The notes: a model not told the origin generated them from the sequence alone. A stretch of DNA of 61,407 nt from an uncultured Saprospiraceae bacterium (GCA_937997635.1 CALLFA010000007.1:1-61407); one strand, 5' to 3'. Positions 19,047 to 27,948 are shown, counted from the first letter of the stretch. Numbers and translations: made by a program.

Positions 19047-19916
19047 TTATTTCAAATCTAAGAATATACCAACATTATAAGCCGCTCCTGCTGCAATTAT
19101 CTCTCCTCTAAGTGGAGTAGCAACACCTGCTGCAATTCCAAATGTTGGTGTAATGTATAGATTTGCTTCAACTCCTATATTTGTAAATTCTGCGTTATTT
19201 GCGAAAATACTTGTACTCGTTGTTGTCGCCGCAGTATCACCATTCTTCAATGACTCCACAATATCCAGTCTTCCATTAATCCAAAGTTTGTTATTGACTA
19301 ATCCAAGACCAATCTCTGCTCCAAAACGAATCTCTTCAGAAAATCCTTGAGATCTGTTGTTATAACCAGCGTAAGTACTGACATAACCAGATAGACCATC
19401 TGAAAGATTGAATCCCGTTCCTGCATGCAATTTTACCATTTGGTTAAATTCACCATCTCCTGTTTGTAAGTTATTTTGCTCTCCTCCTACTGACCTTCCC
19501 GTTGGCAAGCCAAATGTGATCGATGCAGCTATTGGAATCCTTGATCCAGGTTTCGTAATGCCATATTTTAGAGTCACATCAGTATCGCCAAAGGTTGTAA
19601 TGGCATCACCAGGAAACAACAATTCTTGCGTCGTCGCTGATCTGATATTGTTAACCACATTTCTACTCAATATAGGCGCATTGACTATAGCTGTTATTCT
19701 ATCAGTCAGGCCATATTCAGCATAGATTGTTGTATTGAAAATACCATTTGTTTGATTCGGATCTAATTCTCCTTGATCTGTATAATGTTCATCGAAAATA
19801 GTCCACCATTCAGAAAGCTTAAGGTATAAGCCGCCTTTTGGCTGAGACCAAGGTCCACCAGCAAAAGCCGTCTGTGCTATCAGTAAAAATACGATGAGTA
19901 TCTGTATATGTTTCAT
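19047..19916 (-). CDS. Outer-membrane beta-barrel protein, phenol-degradation MetA/transporter-like
   Basis: The protein has 289 residues and starts with a Sec signal (MKHIQILIVFLLIAQTAFAG, cut near AFAG). Alternating amphipathic strands follow, with AEYGLTDRITAIVNAPIL, VTLKYGITKPGSRIPIAASI and TFGLPTGRS. This pattern fits the group often annotated as transporter or phenol MetA-pathway-like barrels. It lacks the strict terminal Phe and ends in FLDLK. It is 19 bp downstream of the DM13 lipoprotein gene, probably in one operon. A role in passage of small hydrophobic compounds is only a family-level guess. Confidence 0.7.
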   Translation of the reverse strand: MKHIQILIVFLLIAQTAFAGGPWSQPKGGLYLKLSEWWTIFDEHYTDQGELDPNQTNGIFNTTIYAEYGLTDRITAIVNAPILSRNVVNNIRSATTQELLFPGDAITTFGDTDVTLKYGITKPGSRIPIAASITFGLPTGRSVGGEQNNLQTGDGEFNQMVKLHAGTGFNLSDGLSGYVSTYAGYNNRSQGFSEEIRFGAEIGLGLVNNKLWINGRLDIVESLKNGDTAATTTSTSIFANNAEFTNIGVEANLYITPTFGIAAGVATPLRGEIIAAGAAYNVGIFLDLK

Positions 19917-19935
19917 AGTCGTTTTTGTTTTGAAA

Positions 19936-20631
19936 TTATTCTGCTAAAACAGCTTCTCCTACTTTTACATTAAACGGTTTGCAGTAATACACGATGAATG
20001 CATATTCATTCAAGCCTGTATCTGGTATGGTATAATTATGAGCTCCTTCGAACACGGTTACTTCACCAATTTCTTTAGCTCCTGCTATGGAGTTTCTATT
20101 GTTTGAGAGATAGATATAGAATCCAGGAAGTGCTGATGTTGCTTCATAATTGTCAGCGATATCCAAAAACAGATCGTCTCCTTCTTGAGTTAATGTGAAT
20201 GAACCTTGCAAATCATAAAAAGTTGTGGTTACAATTTCACCTGATATAGAATTAGCGGCAGCTATTGTTTCTTCACCAACGATGACTGGAATAGTCTCTG
20301 TCAGTTGATTGCCATCGATTGTTGTCGTTACAGCTACTTGAACTTCTCCTCCAGAAATCGCTGTTGCTAAGCCATCTTCTGTAATGGATAAGATTGTTGG
20401 GTTACTACTTGTCCAAAAAGCATCTACAATTTCTTCTTGTCCTACGTTATTTAAATATACTTTTTCAAATTGAAATTGATCTCCGACACCCAATTCTTGT
20501 ACTGTTGAAGTGATGCGCAGTTGAGGTTCGACAGTATCATTGATGAAATCATCATTAATACACGACACCAGAAACAAAACCATAAAGGAGAGAAACGAGG
20601 TTTTGATCAATAGGTTTATGTAAGAATTCAT
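19936..20631 (-). CDS. Lipoprotein with bacterial Ig-like and DM13 domains
   Basis: The protein has 231 residues. The signal MNSYINLLIKTSFLSFMVLF is followed by LVSCINDD with the lipobox Cys. Residues about 35-115 look like a BIG2-type Ig fold (AFWTSSNPTILSITEDGLAT). Residues about 130-230 match DM13: LQGSFTLTQEGDDLFLDIAD, GFYIYLSNNRNSIAGAKEIG, and YYCKPFNVKVGEAVL, where DM13 proteins have their conserved Cys. DM13 has been proposed to act in redox or electron transfer at cell surfaces. It is upstream of the outer-membrane barrel gene by 19 bp, so the two may act together in the outer membrane. Confidence 0.75.
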   Translation of the reverse strand: MNSYINLLIKTSFLSFMVLFLVSCINDDFINDTVEPQLRITSTVQELGVGDQFQFEKVYLNNVGQEEIVDAFWTSSNPTILSITEDGLATAISGGEVQVAVTTTIDGNQLTETIPVIVGEETIAAANSISGEIVTTTFYDLQGSFTLTQEGDDLFLDIADNYEATSALPGFYIYLSNNRNSIAGAKEIGEVTVFEGAHNYTIPDTGLNEYAFIVYYCKPFNVKVGEAVLAE

Positions 20632-20844
20632 TGCTTTAAGTTTTTTGCTTATAAATTTATATGTACAAAAGTGTGAGAATTTTGACTGACTTAAACGTCA
20701 ATAGTTCCCATGTATTTGTCAATTTTCCTCTTTATTCATATTTAACTTGAATATGCGTAGATAGTTTAGGTGTAAGTAACAATGCAAATGTATGTGCATC
20801 GCAGTTGTTAAGCAAGAGACAAATTTCAGAAAATTTTAACGTTA

Positions 20845-20967
20845 CAGTGTGCCAAAGGTTTTAACCTCCAGTGAGCCAAAGGTTTTTTAACCTCCAGTGA
20901 GCCAAAGGTTTTTAACCTCTTGGCGTCTCGTTACAGTGAGCCAAAGGTTTTCTAACCTCTTGGCGTA
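20845..20967. repeat. Four tandem hairpin-forming repeats (CAGTGAGCCAAAGGTT...AACCTC)
   Basis: Four units of 24-26 bp start at 20845, 20869, 20895 and 20934. Each has AGGTT and AACCT arms around a variable T-rich spacer. Units 3 and 4 are followed by TTGGCG, which pairs with the GCCAA at the unit's head and extends the stem. The block lies within the 343-bp gene-free gap 20632-20974, just past the stop of the AraC gene. The rest of that gap is AT-rich and probably carries the promoter of the DM13 gene. Confidence 0.8.
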
Positions 20968-20974
20968 TGCTATT

Positions 20975-21796
20975 CTAAGTGGAAGCCATCCTAAAATCAG
21001 TCGGAGTTTTGGTTTCATGCTTTTTAAAAAAGCGGCTGAAGGACTGTATGTCTTTGAAACCGATATGATGTGCAACATCAGAAATCGCTTTATCTGTGTA
21101 CCTCAATAAACGCCGTGCTTCCAACATCTTTCTTTCTTGAATCAACTGCAGCGGCGTCTTGTGGTAGACTTTCCCAAACAAATTGGAAAGTGTTTTTGGT
21201 GATTTATTTAATAATTGGGCGTATTCAGATACTGTATGTTTTTCTCGAAAATATTGTTCAACTAAAAAATTAAACTCACGTACAATGTCAACTTGCGTAT
21301 TTTCAATCGAATCATAACCGCCTTGATTTTTATAGATGCGAGTTAAAATAATAAGTACCCTTTTCAACATCATCTGCAACATTTCCAGTTGAAGGTTATC
21401 TACAGACTGTAACTCAACTGAGAGCATCTTCCATATAGAATCTAATACCTCTTGATCTTTAGGTTCCAAGTTTATGATAGGAAAATGTTTGGAACCAAAA
21501 AACAAAATGCCTTTACAACTCACTTCACTATCATGGTCTAATATGCAATAGAACTGTGAATTGAATCGAATGCATTTGGCTTTTGAAGCTCTTTCGATCC
21601 GAATTTTGTGCAACCAAGTGTAACTAATGATGGCGTCTTTAGGGACGATATATCTTTTTTCATCAACATATATGATGTTGTCATCCTCTTCAAACCATAT
21701 GATTGAAAGCACCCCTTCCTTTTGACCTGACTCATTGAGAGATGAGTGTAAATCACACATTTCAAAATACTCCTCTGATTTACCGGAAAATTTCAT
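20975..21796 (-). CDS. AraC-family transcriptional regulator
   Basis: The protein has 273 residues. The N-terminal 150 residues are an effector or dimerisation region with a cupin-like start (GVLSIIWFEEDDNIIYVDEK). The C-terminal 100 are a double HTH of the AraC/XylS type: HTVSEYAQLLNKSPKTLSNL, FGKVYHKTPLQLIQERKML, then AISDVAHHIGFKDIQSFSRF and FFKKHETKTPTDFR. The ATG is at 21794-21796. It is divergent from the PnuC-like transporter gene (131 bp between starts), so that gene is one candidate target. The inducer is unknown. Confidence 0.9.
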   Translation of the reverse strand: MKFSGKSEEYFEMCDLHSSLNESGQKEGVLSIIWFEEDDNIIYVDEKRYIVPKDAIISYTWLHKIRIERASKAKCIRFNSQFYCILDHDSEVSCKGILFFGSKHFPIINLEPKDQEVLDSIWKMLSVELQSVDNLQLEMLQMMLKRVLIILTRIYKNQGGYDSIENTQVDIVREFNFLVEQYFREKHTVSEYAQLLNKSPKTLSNLFGKVYHKTPLQLIQERKMLEARRLLRYTDKAISDVAHHIGFKDIQSFSRFFKKHETKTPTDFRMAST

Positions 21797-21927
21797 TAAT
21801 TAAAATTAGTATTCTACAATATTGGAAGGATCTCACTTTTTTAGCTGAAATCAATATGATTATGTTTATAGTTTCGAAATGGTTGCATCAGTATCCATTA
21901 TATTTGGTTCATTCAACTTAAAATGTC

Positions 21928-22674
21928 ATGGCCAATGCCTTAATTCGCAAAATTGTACATTCAGACTACCTAGATGTTTTTGGTGCTGTACTGATACTTG
22001 GAGTATGTGTGTTTAGGGATTTTCACGAAACTGTTTTTCAAAATGGTGAAATACAATTTGGGGTTCCCATTCATTCATTATGGTCAGAGGTGATGTCTGG
22101 CGCATTTCCATTAGGTATCCTATCTATAGTGGGTGCCATATTTTCCATGCTTAGCACTAGATTCATATCTAAACAAAAGAATAGTGGGAATGTGATTGGT
22201 GTAGCAACGACTGTTAACTCCGGTGTCATCGATTTTTTATTTGGCAATCGATCGGCAATCATCACCTATCCCATTTCATTCTTTCTCAATAGCTTATCGG
22301 TATTTAAATGGCACAAAGGCGCAAAGATTAGACCCAAAGACACTCAATATTATCTGATATTTTTATTTGGGATTGCTTTAGGTTTTGCGCTTGTCTATCT
22401 GGGTGCATACCTATTTGGTGGGAAGACAGAACACTCATTCTTAGCCGTCGTATCTGTCACCTTTGGTCTATCTATAGGCGGTAACTTTGCCAATGCATTC
22501 AAATATCAAGAGACATGGATTAACTGGATTATCTACAATATCGTTCAGTTGATAAAAAATACAATGTTGCTCAATATTGCAAACATTGTGAAATACATCT
22601 TTTATCTGTTCAATGCTGTACTCACATTGTTTGATTGGAAATTAAATGGGGATGTAGAAATAGAGACTACTTAG
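21928..22674 (+). CDS. Membrane protein, probable PnuC-type nicotinamide mononucleotide/vitamin transporter
   Basis: The protein has 248 residues and about seven hydrophobic segments. The C-terminal part, ETWINWIIYNIVQLIKN followed by IVKYIFYLFNAVLTLFDWKL, matches the PnuC pattern of a WI.WiiyN helix then a Y.i.n...l..W ending. The N-terminal NSGVIDFLFGNRSAIITYPI also fits. PnuC proteins let vitamin precursors equilibrate across the inner membrane and rely on a kinase for trapping. No such kinase is seen nearby. It is divergent from the AraC regulator and convergent with the iscA-like gene with only 2 bp between stops. The substrate class is inferred. Confidence 0.6.
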   Translation: MANALIRKIVHSDYLDVFGAVLILGVCVFRDFHETVFQNGEIQFGVPIHSLWSEVMSGAFPLGILSIVGAIFSMLSTRFISKQKNSGNVIGVATTVNSGVIDFLFGNRSAIITYPISFFLNSLSVFKWHKGAKIRPKDTQYYLIFLFGIALGFALVYLGAYLFGGKTEHSFLAVVSVTFGLSIGGNFANAFKYQETWINWIIYNIVQLIKNTMLLNIANIVKYIFYLFNAVLTLFDWKLNGDVEIETT

Positions 22675-22676
22675 AA

Positions 22677-23033
22677 TTATGCAGAAAAGCTTGTTCCGCA
22701 GCCACAGGTGTCAGTCGCATTGGGGTTATTAAAGATGAAACCGCGGTTATTTAAACCTTCAACCCAGTCAACCTCCATACCTATTAAGTACAAAGAATGT
22801 GCTTTTTCGATATAGACTGGAAGCCCGTCAACTTCGAATTCATCATCCTTATCTGTTTTCAGATCAAAACCCAACACATATGAAAACCCTGAACATCCAC
22901 CACCTTTGACACCGACGCGTAAACCGTGGTCTGTAGGGATATTTTGTTCCTGCATGATACGTTTCAACTGAGTGATCGCTCCTTCAGTTAAGTTTATTGG
23001 ATGTGATTTTACTTGCTCTATTACTTCTGCCAT
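22677..23033 (-). CDS. HesB/IscA/SufA-type iron-sulfur cluster assembly protein
   Basis: From the ATG at 23033 (MAEVIEQVKSHPINLTEGAI) the protein has 118 residues, the usual length. The frame continues 25 codons upstream without family resemblance, so I reject that extension. The three conserved cysteines are present: GGGCSGFSYVLGFD and the C-terminal TDTCGCGTSFS. These ligate an Fe-S cluster or iron for delivery to target apoproteins in the cytoplasm. No other isc or suf gene is in the window. Family assignment is secure. Confidence 0.93.
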   Translation of the reverse strand: MAEVIEQVKSHPINLTEGAITQLKRIMQEQNIPTDHGLRVGVKGGGCSGFSYVLGFDLKTDKDDEFEVDGLPVYIEKAHSLYLIGMEVDWVEGLNNRGFIFNNPNATDTCGCGTSFSA

Positions 23034-23139
23034 ACCTTTAAGCTTTACACAAATGTACAAATCATTAACAAAAGAAGCTTGCAAATAGTTCTTCCTTATC
23101 AACCGCACTCTTTTGGATAAACCTTACTTTTATAACCGA

Positions 23140-23664
23140 ATGATAGAATTGATCAAAACAGTATTGTTGGTTTTCATTCCTACAGGGTTGATTGCTTGGC
23201 TTGTACACAACATGATGTCAAAATATATTGACCAACAACGATTTATGCAGCTTCAGACCAAATCTCAGAGTAATTCAAAGGACATTTTACAAATTAAACT
23301 GCAAGCTTACGAACGATTAGCCTTGTGTATGGAGCGGATAGACATCAGGCAGCTATTGATCCGCATTCGAATGCCTCACATGAGTAATAATGATTTGCAG
23401 AATGCATTGATGGTTGCTGTCCAGCAGGAATATGAGCATAATATGATACAACAACTCTATGTTTCTGACCAATTATGGGAAATCATAAAGGCGGCTAAAG
23501 AGAACATCTTGAAACTCATTATGGTGGAATCTGAATCACTAAATCCAAATGCCAACAGTCAAGAATTGGCCGATAATCTACTGAAGAGCTATATGTCAGA
23601 TGGCATAGGTTCGATTCAGACAGCACTAAAAGCAATCAAACAAGAAACCAGACTATTATTGTGA
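23140..23664 (+). CDS. DUF7935-like membrane-anchored coiled-coil protein
   Basis: The start is taken as the ATG at 23140; a TTG at 23113 would add nine residues. One N-terminal membrane helix (IKTVLLVFIPTGLIAWLVHN) precedes a helical cytoplasmic domain with LQIKLQAYERLALCMERID. This is the signature of a conserved but uncharacterised Bacteroidetes family (DUF7935, as I recall it). Its stop overlaps the GTG start of the 5'-nucleotidase C-terminal gene by 4 bp, so the three genes are probably translationally coupled. Function unknown. Confidence 0.7.
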   Translation: MIELIKTVLLVFIPTGLIAWLVHNMMSKYIDQQRFMQLQTKSQSNSKDILQIKLQAYERLALCMERIDIRQLLIRIRMPHMSNNDLQNALMVAVQQEYEHNMIQQLYVSDQLWEIIKAAKENILKLIMVESESLNPNANSQELADNLLKSYMSDGIGSIQTALKAIKQETRLLL

Positions 23665-24404
23665 AAATACATTGGATACTATTCATATGCCTCTTGTTCT
23701 CTTCTTGCCAGAAGCATTGGCAAGTTGCAGAAGTTGACCCCGAAAGTTATCGTTTTGACAAATACAACAAGGTCAAGGCTGACAGTTCGCTTGTTGCTTT
23801 TATTGAACCATTCAAGCAGCAATTAGATAAAGAAATGAATGAAGTGATCGGTGAGGTAGCTGTACCACTGATCAAAAATCGGCCAGAATCTACACTTGGA
23901 AATTTTCTCGCAGATCTGATACTGTCACAGGCGGAGAAGTGCAGTGGTGTTAGCATTGATTTTGCTGTACAAAACTATGGTGGCATCAGAGTCCCTGAAG
24001 TAGGTGCAGGCCCATTCACAAAATCAAAAGCTTTTGACATCATGCCTTTTGACAATATGATTACGGTGATCGAAGCAAAAGGAACTGTAGTCAGACAATT
24101 GTGTAATCGAATGGCTCAAAGTAACGGCTGGCCAATCAGTAAATCCATGCAATTGGTTGTCGATGACGGCCAATTGACTGATGTATATGTACATGGTGAA
24201 GCACTTAATGATTCGAAAACATATGTTTTTGCCTTACCGGACTATGTCGCCAATGGTGGAGGTCAATGTGATTTTCTTATCGAGCAAAAAAGATTGCCAT
24301 GTCACGTACTTGTGCGAGATGCCATCATTAACCATGTCAGGGAGTTGACAACAGCAGGTGAAAAGATTACGGCCACATTAACAGACAGAATTATTTCTAA
24401 ATGA
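23661..24404 (+). CDS. 5'-nucleotidase C-terminal-domain lipoprotein
   Basis: The protein has 247 residues from a GTG start that overlaps the preceding stop (GTGA). A short lipoprotein signal ends at LLFSSCQKHW. The body is the substrate-binding C-terminal domain of periplasmic 5'-nucleotidases: ESTLGNFLADLIL, AVQNYGGIRVPEVGAGPFT, FDIMPFDNMITVIEAKG and LPDYVANGGGQC. These include the usual NxGGIR and the YVANGG adenine-stacking region. The catalytic domain is not here but is encoded by the next gene, overlapping by 4 bp (ATGA). Together they should form one periplasmic nucleotide-hydrolysing enzyme. Confidence 0.88.
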   Translation: MKIHWILFICLLFSSCQKHWQVAEVDPESYRFDKYNKVKADSSLVAFIEPFKQQLDKEMNEVIGEVAVPLIKNRPESTLGNFLADLILSQAEKCSGVSIDFAVQNYGGIRVPEVGAGPFTKSKAFDIMPFDNMITVIEAKGTVVRQLCNRMAQSNGWPISKSMQLVVDDGQLTDVYVHGEALNDSKTYVFALPDYVANGGGQCDFLIEQKRLPCHVLVRDAIINHVRELTTAGEKITATLTDRIISK

Positions 24405-25321
24405 AACGAAGACATTTTCTCCAAAGATCAAGCACAGGTGCACTAGTCGTTCTTTCAGGTAAAGCTGACCAATCTTGGTTTGATTCGCACGAATTAGTCA
24501 ATCTGACCATCCTTCATACAAATGATATGCACAGTCGCATAGAACCATTCCCAATGGATGGAAGTCGAAATGAAGGATTAGGAGGAGTTGCCAAACGAAG
24601 CAGTTTGATTCAAAGAATTAGAAACCAGGAACCAAATGTCTTGCTATTAGATGCTGGAGATATTTTTCAAGGCACCCCATATTTCAACTTTTTTGAGGGT
24701 GAAGTTGAAATCAAAGCAATGTCGATGATGAAATACGACGCCGCCACTATTGGCAATCATGATTTTGATGGTGGAATGGACAATTTGAAGTCCCAAATGT
24801 CTAAAGCTAGTTTTCCAATGATCAATTGCAATTATGATTTTAGCCATACAGTGATGCACGATCAAGTGTTGCCTTATAAGGTCTTTCATAAAGCTGGGAT
24901 TAAAATCGGAGTGACCGGAGTGGGCATTAAATTAGAAAGCCTCGTACCAAAAAACTTAACCAGAGAAACCCAATACTTAGATCCTGTTGCACATGCTGTT
25001 AAAACTGCTTCTCTATTAAAAAATGAGCTCAACTGTGATTACGTCATCTGTTTGTCACATCTCGGTTATAAGTATAAAGAAGAATACATTGACGATATCA
25101 AATTCGCCTCAAGATCCACAAACATTGACTTGATTATTGGTGGACATACTCATACGTTTTTAAGAGAGCCCGAAATAGTTGCAAATGCAAATAATGAAGC
25201 CGTTATTGTGAACCAAGTTGGATGGGCAGGCATCATGTTGGGACGGCTTGACATACAATTTGAGAGAAGTAGAAAAAACAGCTGTGTGAGCTGTAAAAAC
25301 CTATTTGTCAAAAATCTATAG
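24401..25321 (+). CDS. 5'-nucleotidase N-terminal (metallophosphoesterase) domain protein
   Basis: The protein has 306 residues. The N-terminus MKRRHFLQRSSTGALVVLSG resembles a Tat signal. The metallophosphoesterase domain of UshA-type enzymes follows: ILHTNDMHSRIEP, LLDAGDIFQGTPYFNFFEG, TIGNHDFDGGMDNL, VICLSHLGYKYKEEY and DLIIGGHTHTFL, with all dimetal ligands. The domain that binds the nucleotide is supplied by the preceding gene. It ends 311 bp upstream of dnaA. Nucleotide 5'-phosphatase activity is inferred from the family. Confidence 0.9.
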   Translation: MKRRHFLQRSSTGALVVLSGKADQSWFDSHELVNLTILHTNDMHSRIEPFPMDGSRNEGLGGVAKRSSLIQRIRNQEPNVLLLDAGDIFQGTPYFNFFEGEVEIKAMSMMKYDAATIGNHDFDGGMDNLKSQMSKASFPMINCNYDFSHTVMHDQVLPYKVFHKAGIKIGVTGVGIKLESLVPKNLTRETQYLDPVAHAVKTASLLKNELNCDYVICLSHLGYKYKEEYIDDIKFASRSTNIDLIIGGHTHTFLREPEIVANANNEAVIVNQVGWAGIMLGRLDIQFERSRKNSCVSCKNLFVKNL

Positions 25322-25632
25322 AGAACCAAACATTTATAAATATAATATACTTTAAACTGTAAAGTCCTAGAATTCAGTACAGTTTGTATATAAATTAAGT
25401 CTATATATCTCTCTGAGCCTCAAGCGTTTACAAACGTAAAATATGTTACTACTTTTATTAATCAATGTTTGGTAAGCGATTTTATTTTTATTTCCTTTGA
25501 GTCGTTGGGATTAGAAATAGTATTCAACCTTTCCAAAAACCAAGGGCAAATCCCAAAAAAAAGAAAGATGTTTTTAACTCCCAATTTCGATACTAAATTT
25601 TGTTAATTAAACACTGATAAACCTGAAAGGGA
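25322..25632. other. Gene-free region upstream of dnaA
   Basis: This 311-bp AT-rich stretch presumably holds the dnaA promoter. I looked for DnaA boxes (TTATCCACA and close variants) on both strands and saw none, so there is no support for an origin here. A small palindrome, CGTTTACAAACG at 25429-25440, is the only structured site noticed. A TAAATTTTG sequence near the 3' end is one base off a TAnnTTTG promoter element. Confidence 0.5.
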
Positions 25633-27012
25633 ATGGTTAAACACTACGAACAGGTATGGGAAAGTTGTCTGTCTTATATAAAAGAAAATATAAACCTCCA
25701 AAGTTTTAAAACCTGGTTCGAACCTATAAAACCTATTCGTTTACAAGACAGTTCACTCACCATACAAGTACCTAACCAATTCTTTTACGAGTGGCTAGAG
25801 GAAAATTATGTTGGCTTGTTAAAACAATCATTGGTAAATGAATTGGGAAGCAATGGAAGATTAGAATATCAAATTTTGGTTTCTGACCCGAGAAAGCCTG
25901 GCATGTCAGATGCTCCTTTTAAAGGCAAAGACATCAAGAATCCTTTCGTTATTCCAGGAATTAAGAAAACAAAAATCGATCCCCAGCTTAATCAAGATTA
26001 TACCTTCGAGACATTTATAGAAGGAGATTGCAATAAATTAGCCAGATCAGCTGGTCAAGCAATCGCAGCAAATCCAGGGGGAACTGCTTTTAACCCTTTG
26101 GTCATTTTTGGTGAAGTCGGATTGGGCAAAACTCACCTAGCTCAAGCCATTGGTAATGAAGTACTCAATCGTTTTCCAAATAAAAATGTATTGTACGCCA
26201 CTTCAGAAAGCTTTACCAATCAAATCATCGAATCCATTAAGAAGAATTCGGTCAACGATTTCATGAATTTTTATCAAATGATTGATGTGTTGATCGTAGA
26301 CGATATTCAGTTTTTAGCAGGACGTGTTAAAACTCAGGAAATATTCTTTAATATTTTTAATCATTTGCATCAGAATAAGAAACAAGTGATTTTGACATCC
26401 GATAGGCCTCCCAAAGACCTAGAAGATATGGAAGACAGGCTCATTTCACGATTTAAGTGGGGTCTGTCTGCCGATCTTCAAGTTCCTGAGTTTGAAACAC
26501 GTCAAGCTATACTGTCTTACAAAATGGAAAAAGAAGGCGTTGACCTTCCACCAGAAGTTGTCGAATTCATCTCCTACAACATCAAAAACAATGTGAGAGA
26601 ACTTGAAGGCGTTTTGATTTCTTTAATCGCCCAATCCACACTCAACAAACGAATCATCAATATTGACCTAGCCAAACAAGTGATTCAAAACTTCATCAAA
26701 AAGATTAATCGTGAAGTGACTGTCGATAGCATCAAAGATTTGGTAGCCAACCACTTTAATGTGCCAGTCGATAAATTGCAAAGTCAGACGAGAAAGCGTT
26801 CGATAGTCATTGCAAGACAGTTGTCCATGTACTTAGCTAAAAACTTGACCAACAAATCCCTTAAATCTATCGGTGAAAATTTTGGCGGCAGAGATCACAG
26901 TACAGTTATTTACTCTTGTAAAGCTGTGAGAGATCTGATGGATACTGACTTGATCTTCAAAGACACTGTAGCAGAGCTGGAAAAGAAGGTTCAGCTTAGT
27001 TTGAATGGGTAA
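25633..27012 (+). CDS. dnaA: Chromosomal replication initiator DnaA
   Basis: The protein has 459 residues, normal for DnaA. Domain I is at the N-terminus (VWESCLSYIKENINLQSFKT). The AAA+ domain begins with NKLARSAGQAIAANPGGTAF, followed by Walker A (FGEVGLGKTHLAQAIG), Walker B (DVLIVDDIQFLAGR) and the sensor region RLISRFKWGL. Domain IV has the DnaA signature near the C-terminus (FGGRDHSTVIYSCKAV). It opens the replication origin and also binds DnaA boxes as a regulator. The gene is followed directly by the first CAAGTN repeat block. Confidence 0.98.
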   Translation: MVKHYEQVWESCLSYIKENINLQSFKTWFEPIKPIRLQDSSLTIQVPNQFFYEWLEENYVGLLKQSLVNELGSNGRLEYQILVSDPRKPGMSDAPFKGKDIKNPFVIPGIKKTKIDPQLNQDYTFETFIEGDCNKLARSAGQAIAANPGGTAFNPLVIFGEVGLGKTHLAQAIGNEVLNRFPNKNVLYATSESFTNQIIESIKKNSVNDFMNFYQMIDVLIVDDIQFLAGRVKTQEIFFNIFNHLHQNKKQVILTSDRPPKDLEDMEDRLISRFKWGLSADLQVPEFETRQAILSYKMEKEGVDLPPEVVEFISYNIKNNVRELEGVLISLIAQSTLNKRIINIDLAKQVIQNFIKKINREVTVDSIKDLVANHFNVPVDKLQSQTRKRSIVIARQLSMYLAKNLTNKSLKSIGENFGGRDHSTVIYSCKAVRDLMDTDLIFKDTVAELEKKVQLSLNG

Positions 27013-27020
27013 GGGGTAAG

Positions 27021-27128
27021 TTTAAGAGCAAGTGTCAAGTGTCAAGTTCAAGAGCAAAGTGTCACAAGTTCAAGTTCAAGTGTCAAGTTCAAGTTTCAAG
27101 AGCAAGTATCAAGTGTCAAGTTCAAGTA
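27021..27128. repeat. Degenerate CAAGTN hexamer repeat, block 1
   Basis: This block starts 9 bp past the dnaA stop and fills most of the gap to the convergent OmpA gene. It is built from CAAGTT, CAAGTG and CAAGAG units spaced by 6 or 7 bases, for example TCAAGTGTCAAGTTCAAGAG. It encodes no plausible protein. Confidence 0.85.
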
Positions 27129-27156
27129 TAGTTTTGTGCTTGTATAAACTATGTTA

Positions 27157-27948
27157 CTACCCTAGCAATTGAGGTGCTTTCAATAATTTGAAGAACTGAT
27201 CCAGTTTTGGTGTGATGATTATTTCTGTTCTCCTATTTTGCGATTGACCAACTTTTGTCTCATTATCTGCTTTTGGAATGTACTCCGATCTTCCCGCAGC
27301 TGTTAATCTATTTGGCTCAACTTGATGTTTGTGCTGCAATTCTCTCACTACTGCAGTTGCTCTAAGCACGCTAAGATCCCAATTGTCATTGACTTTTTCA
27401 TTTGCTATCGGAACACTGTCCGTATGTCCTTCGACGAGTACATTGATATCGTCATGATCGTTGATGATTGAAGCCACCTTTTGTAAGATATCTCCTGATT
27501 TTTGAGATAATCTTGTACTTCCTGATCTGAACAACAATTTGTCTGCTATTGATACATACACTGCACTACCTTTCACCTGCACCTGTATGTCATCATCATT
27601 AAAATCAAGTAAGGATCGTTTGAGATTTGTGACAAGAGCAAGGTTTATCGAATCTTTTTCGTGAATTTTAGTGGTCAAATTTTGGATGTAATCGTTCTGT
27701 CGATTCATAGATTCTAGTGAATTCTGAATGGACTTTGCATCCGTCTGCGTGATGACAGATAAATCTGAAAGACGATCTAATAAACTGCTATTCGTCCCTC
27801 TTAAATGCTCCAATTGAGACTCCAATTGAGACACCTGCTCTACTTTCGTCTGTAATTGCTCTTCTAGTTGCTTGACCTTAGACCCGCAGGAATTCAGACT
27901 CAATAAACAAACGATCATCAATAATACTAGTCTTACGCTTTGTTTCAT
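27157..27948 (-). CDS. OmpA-family peptidoglycan-binding lipoprotein
   Basis: I take the ATG at 27948, giving MKQSVRLVLLMIVCLLSLNS then CGSK, a lipoprotein signal; an ATG at 27957 adds three residues. A coiled coil follows (VKQLEEQLQTKVEQVSQLES). The OmpA/MotB domain contains LLFRSGSTRLSQKSGDIL, VLVEGHTDSVPI and AAGRSEYIP then QNRRTEIII, which carries the peptidoglycan-binding Asp and Arg. It anchors the outer membrane to the cell wall. The coiled coil could span the periplasm. It is convergent with dnaA, and hexamer repeat blocks lie on both sides of it. Confidence 0.9.
   Translation of the reverse strand: MKQSVRLVLLMIVCLLSLNSCGSKVKQLEEQLQTKVEQVSQLESQLEHLRGTNSSLLDRLSDLSVITQTDAKSIQNSLESMNRQNDYIQNLTTKIHEKDSINLALVTNLKRSLLDFNDDDIQVQVKGSAVYVSIADKLLFRSGSTRLSQKSGDILQKVASIINDHDDINVLVEGHTDSVPIANEKVNDNWDLSVLRATAVVRELQHKHQVEPNRLTAAGRSEYIPKADNETKVGQSQNRRTEIIITPKLDQFFKLLKAPQLLG

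Noticed and set aside
20887..21109. Short frames through the tandem palindrome array
   Set aside because: They read repeat units in shadow frames of the AraC gene and have no coding character.
25322..25632. Possible chromosomal origin upstream of dnaA
   Set aside because: No DnaA boxes were seen on either strand, and dnaA is not always near the origin in Bacteroidetes.
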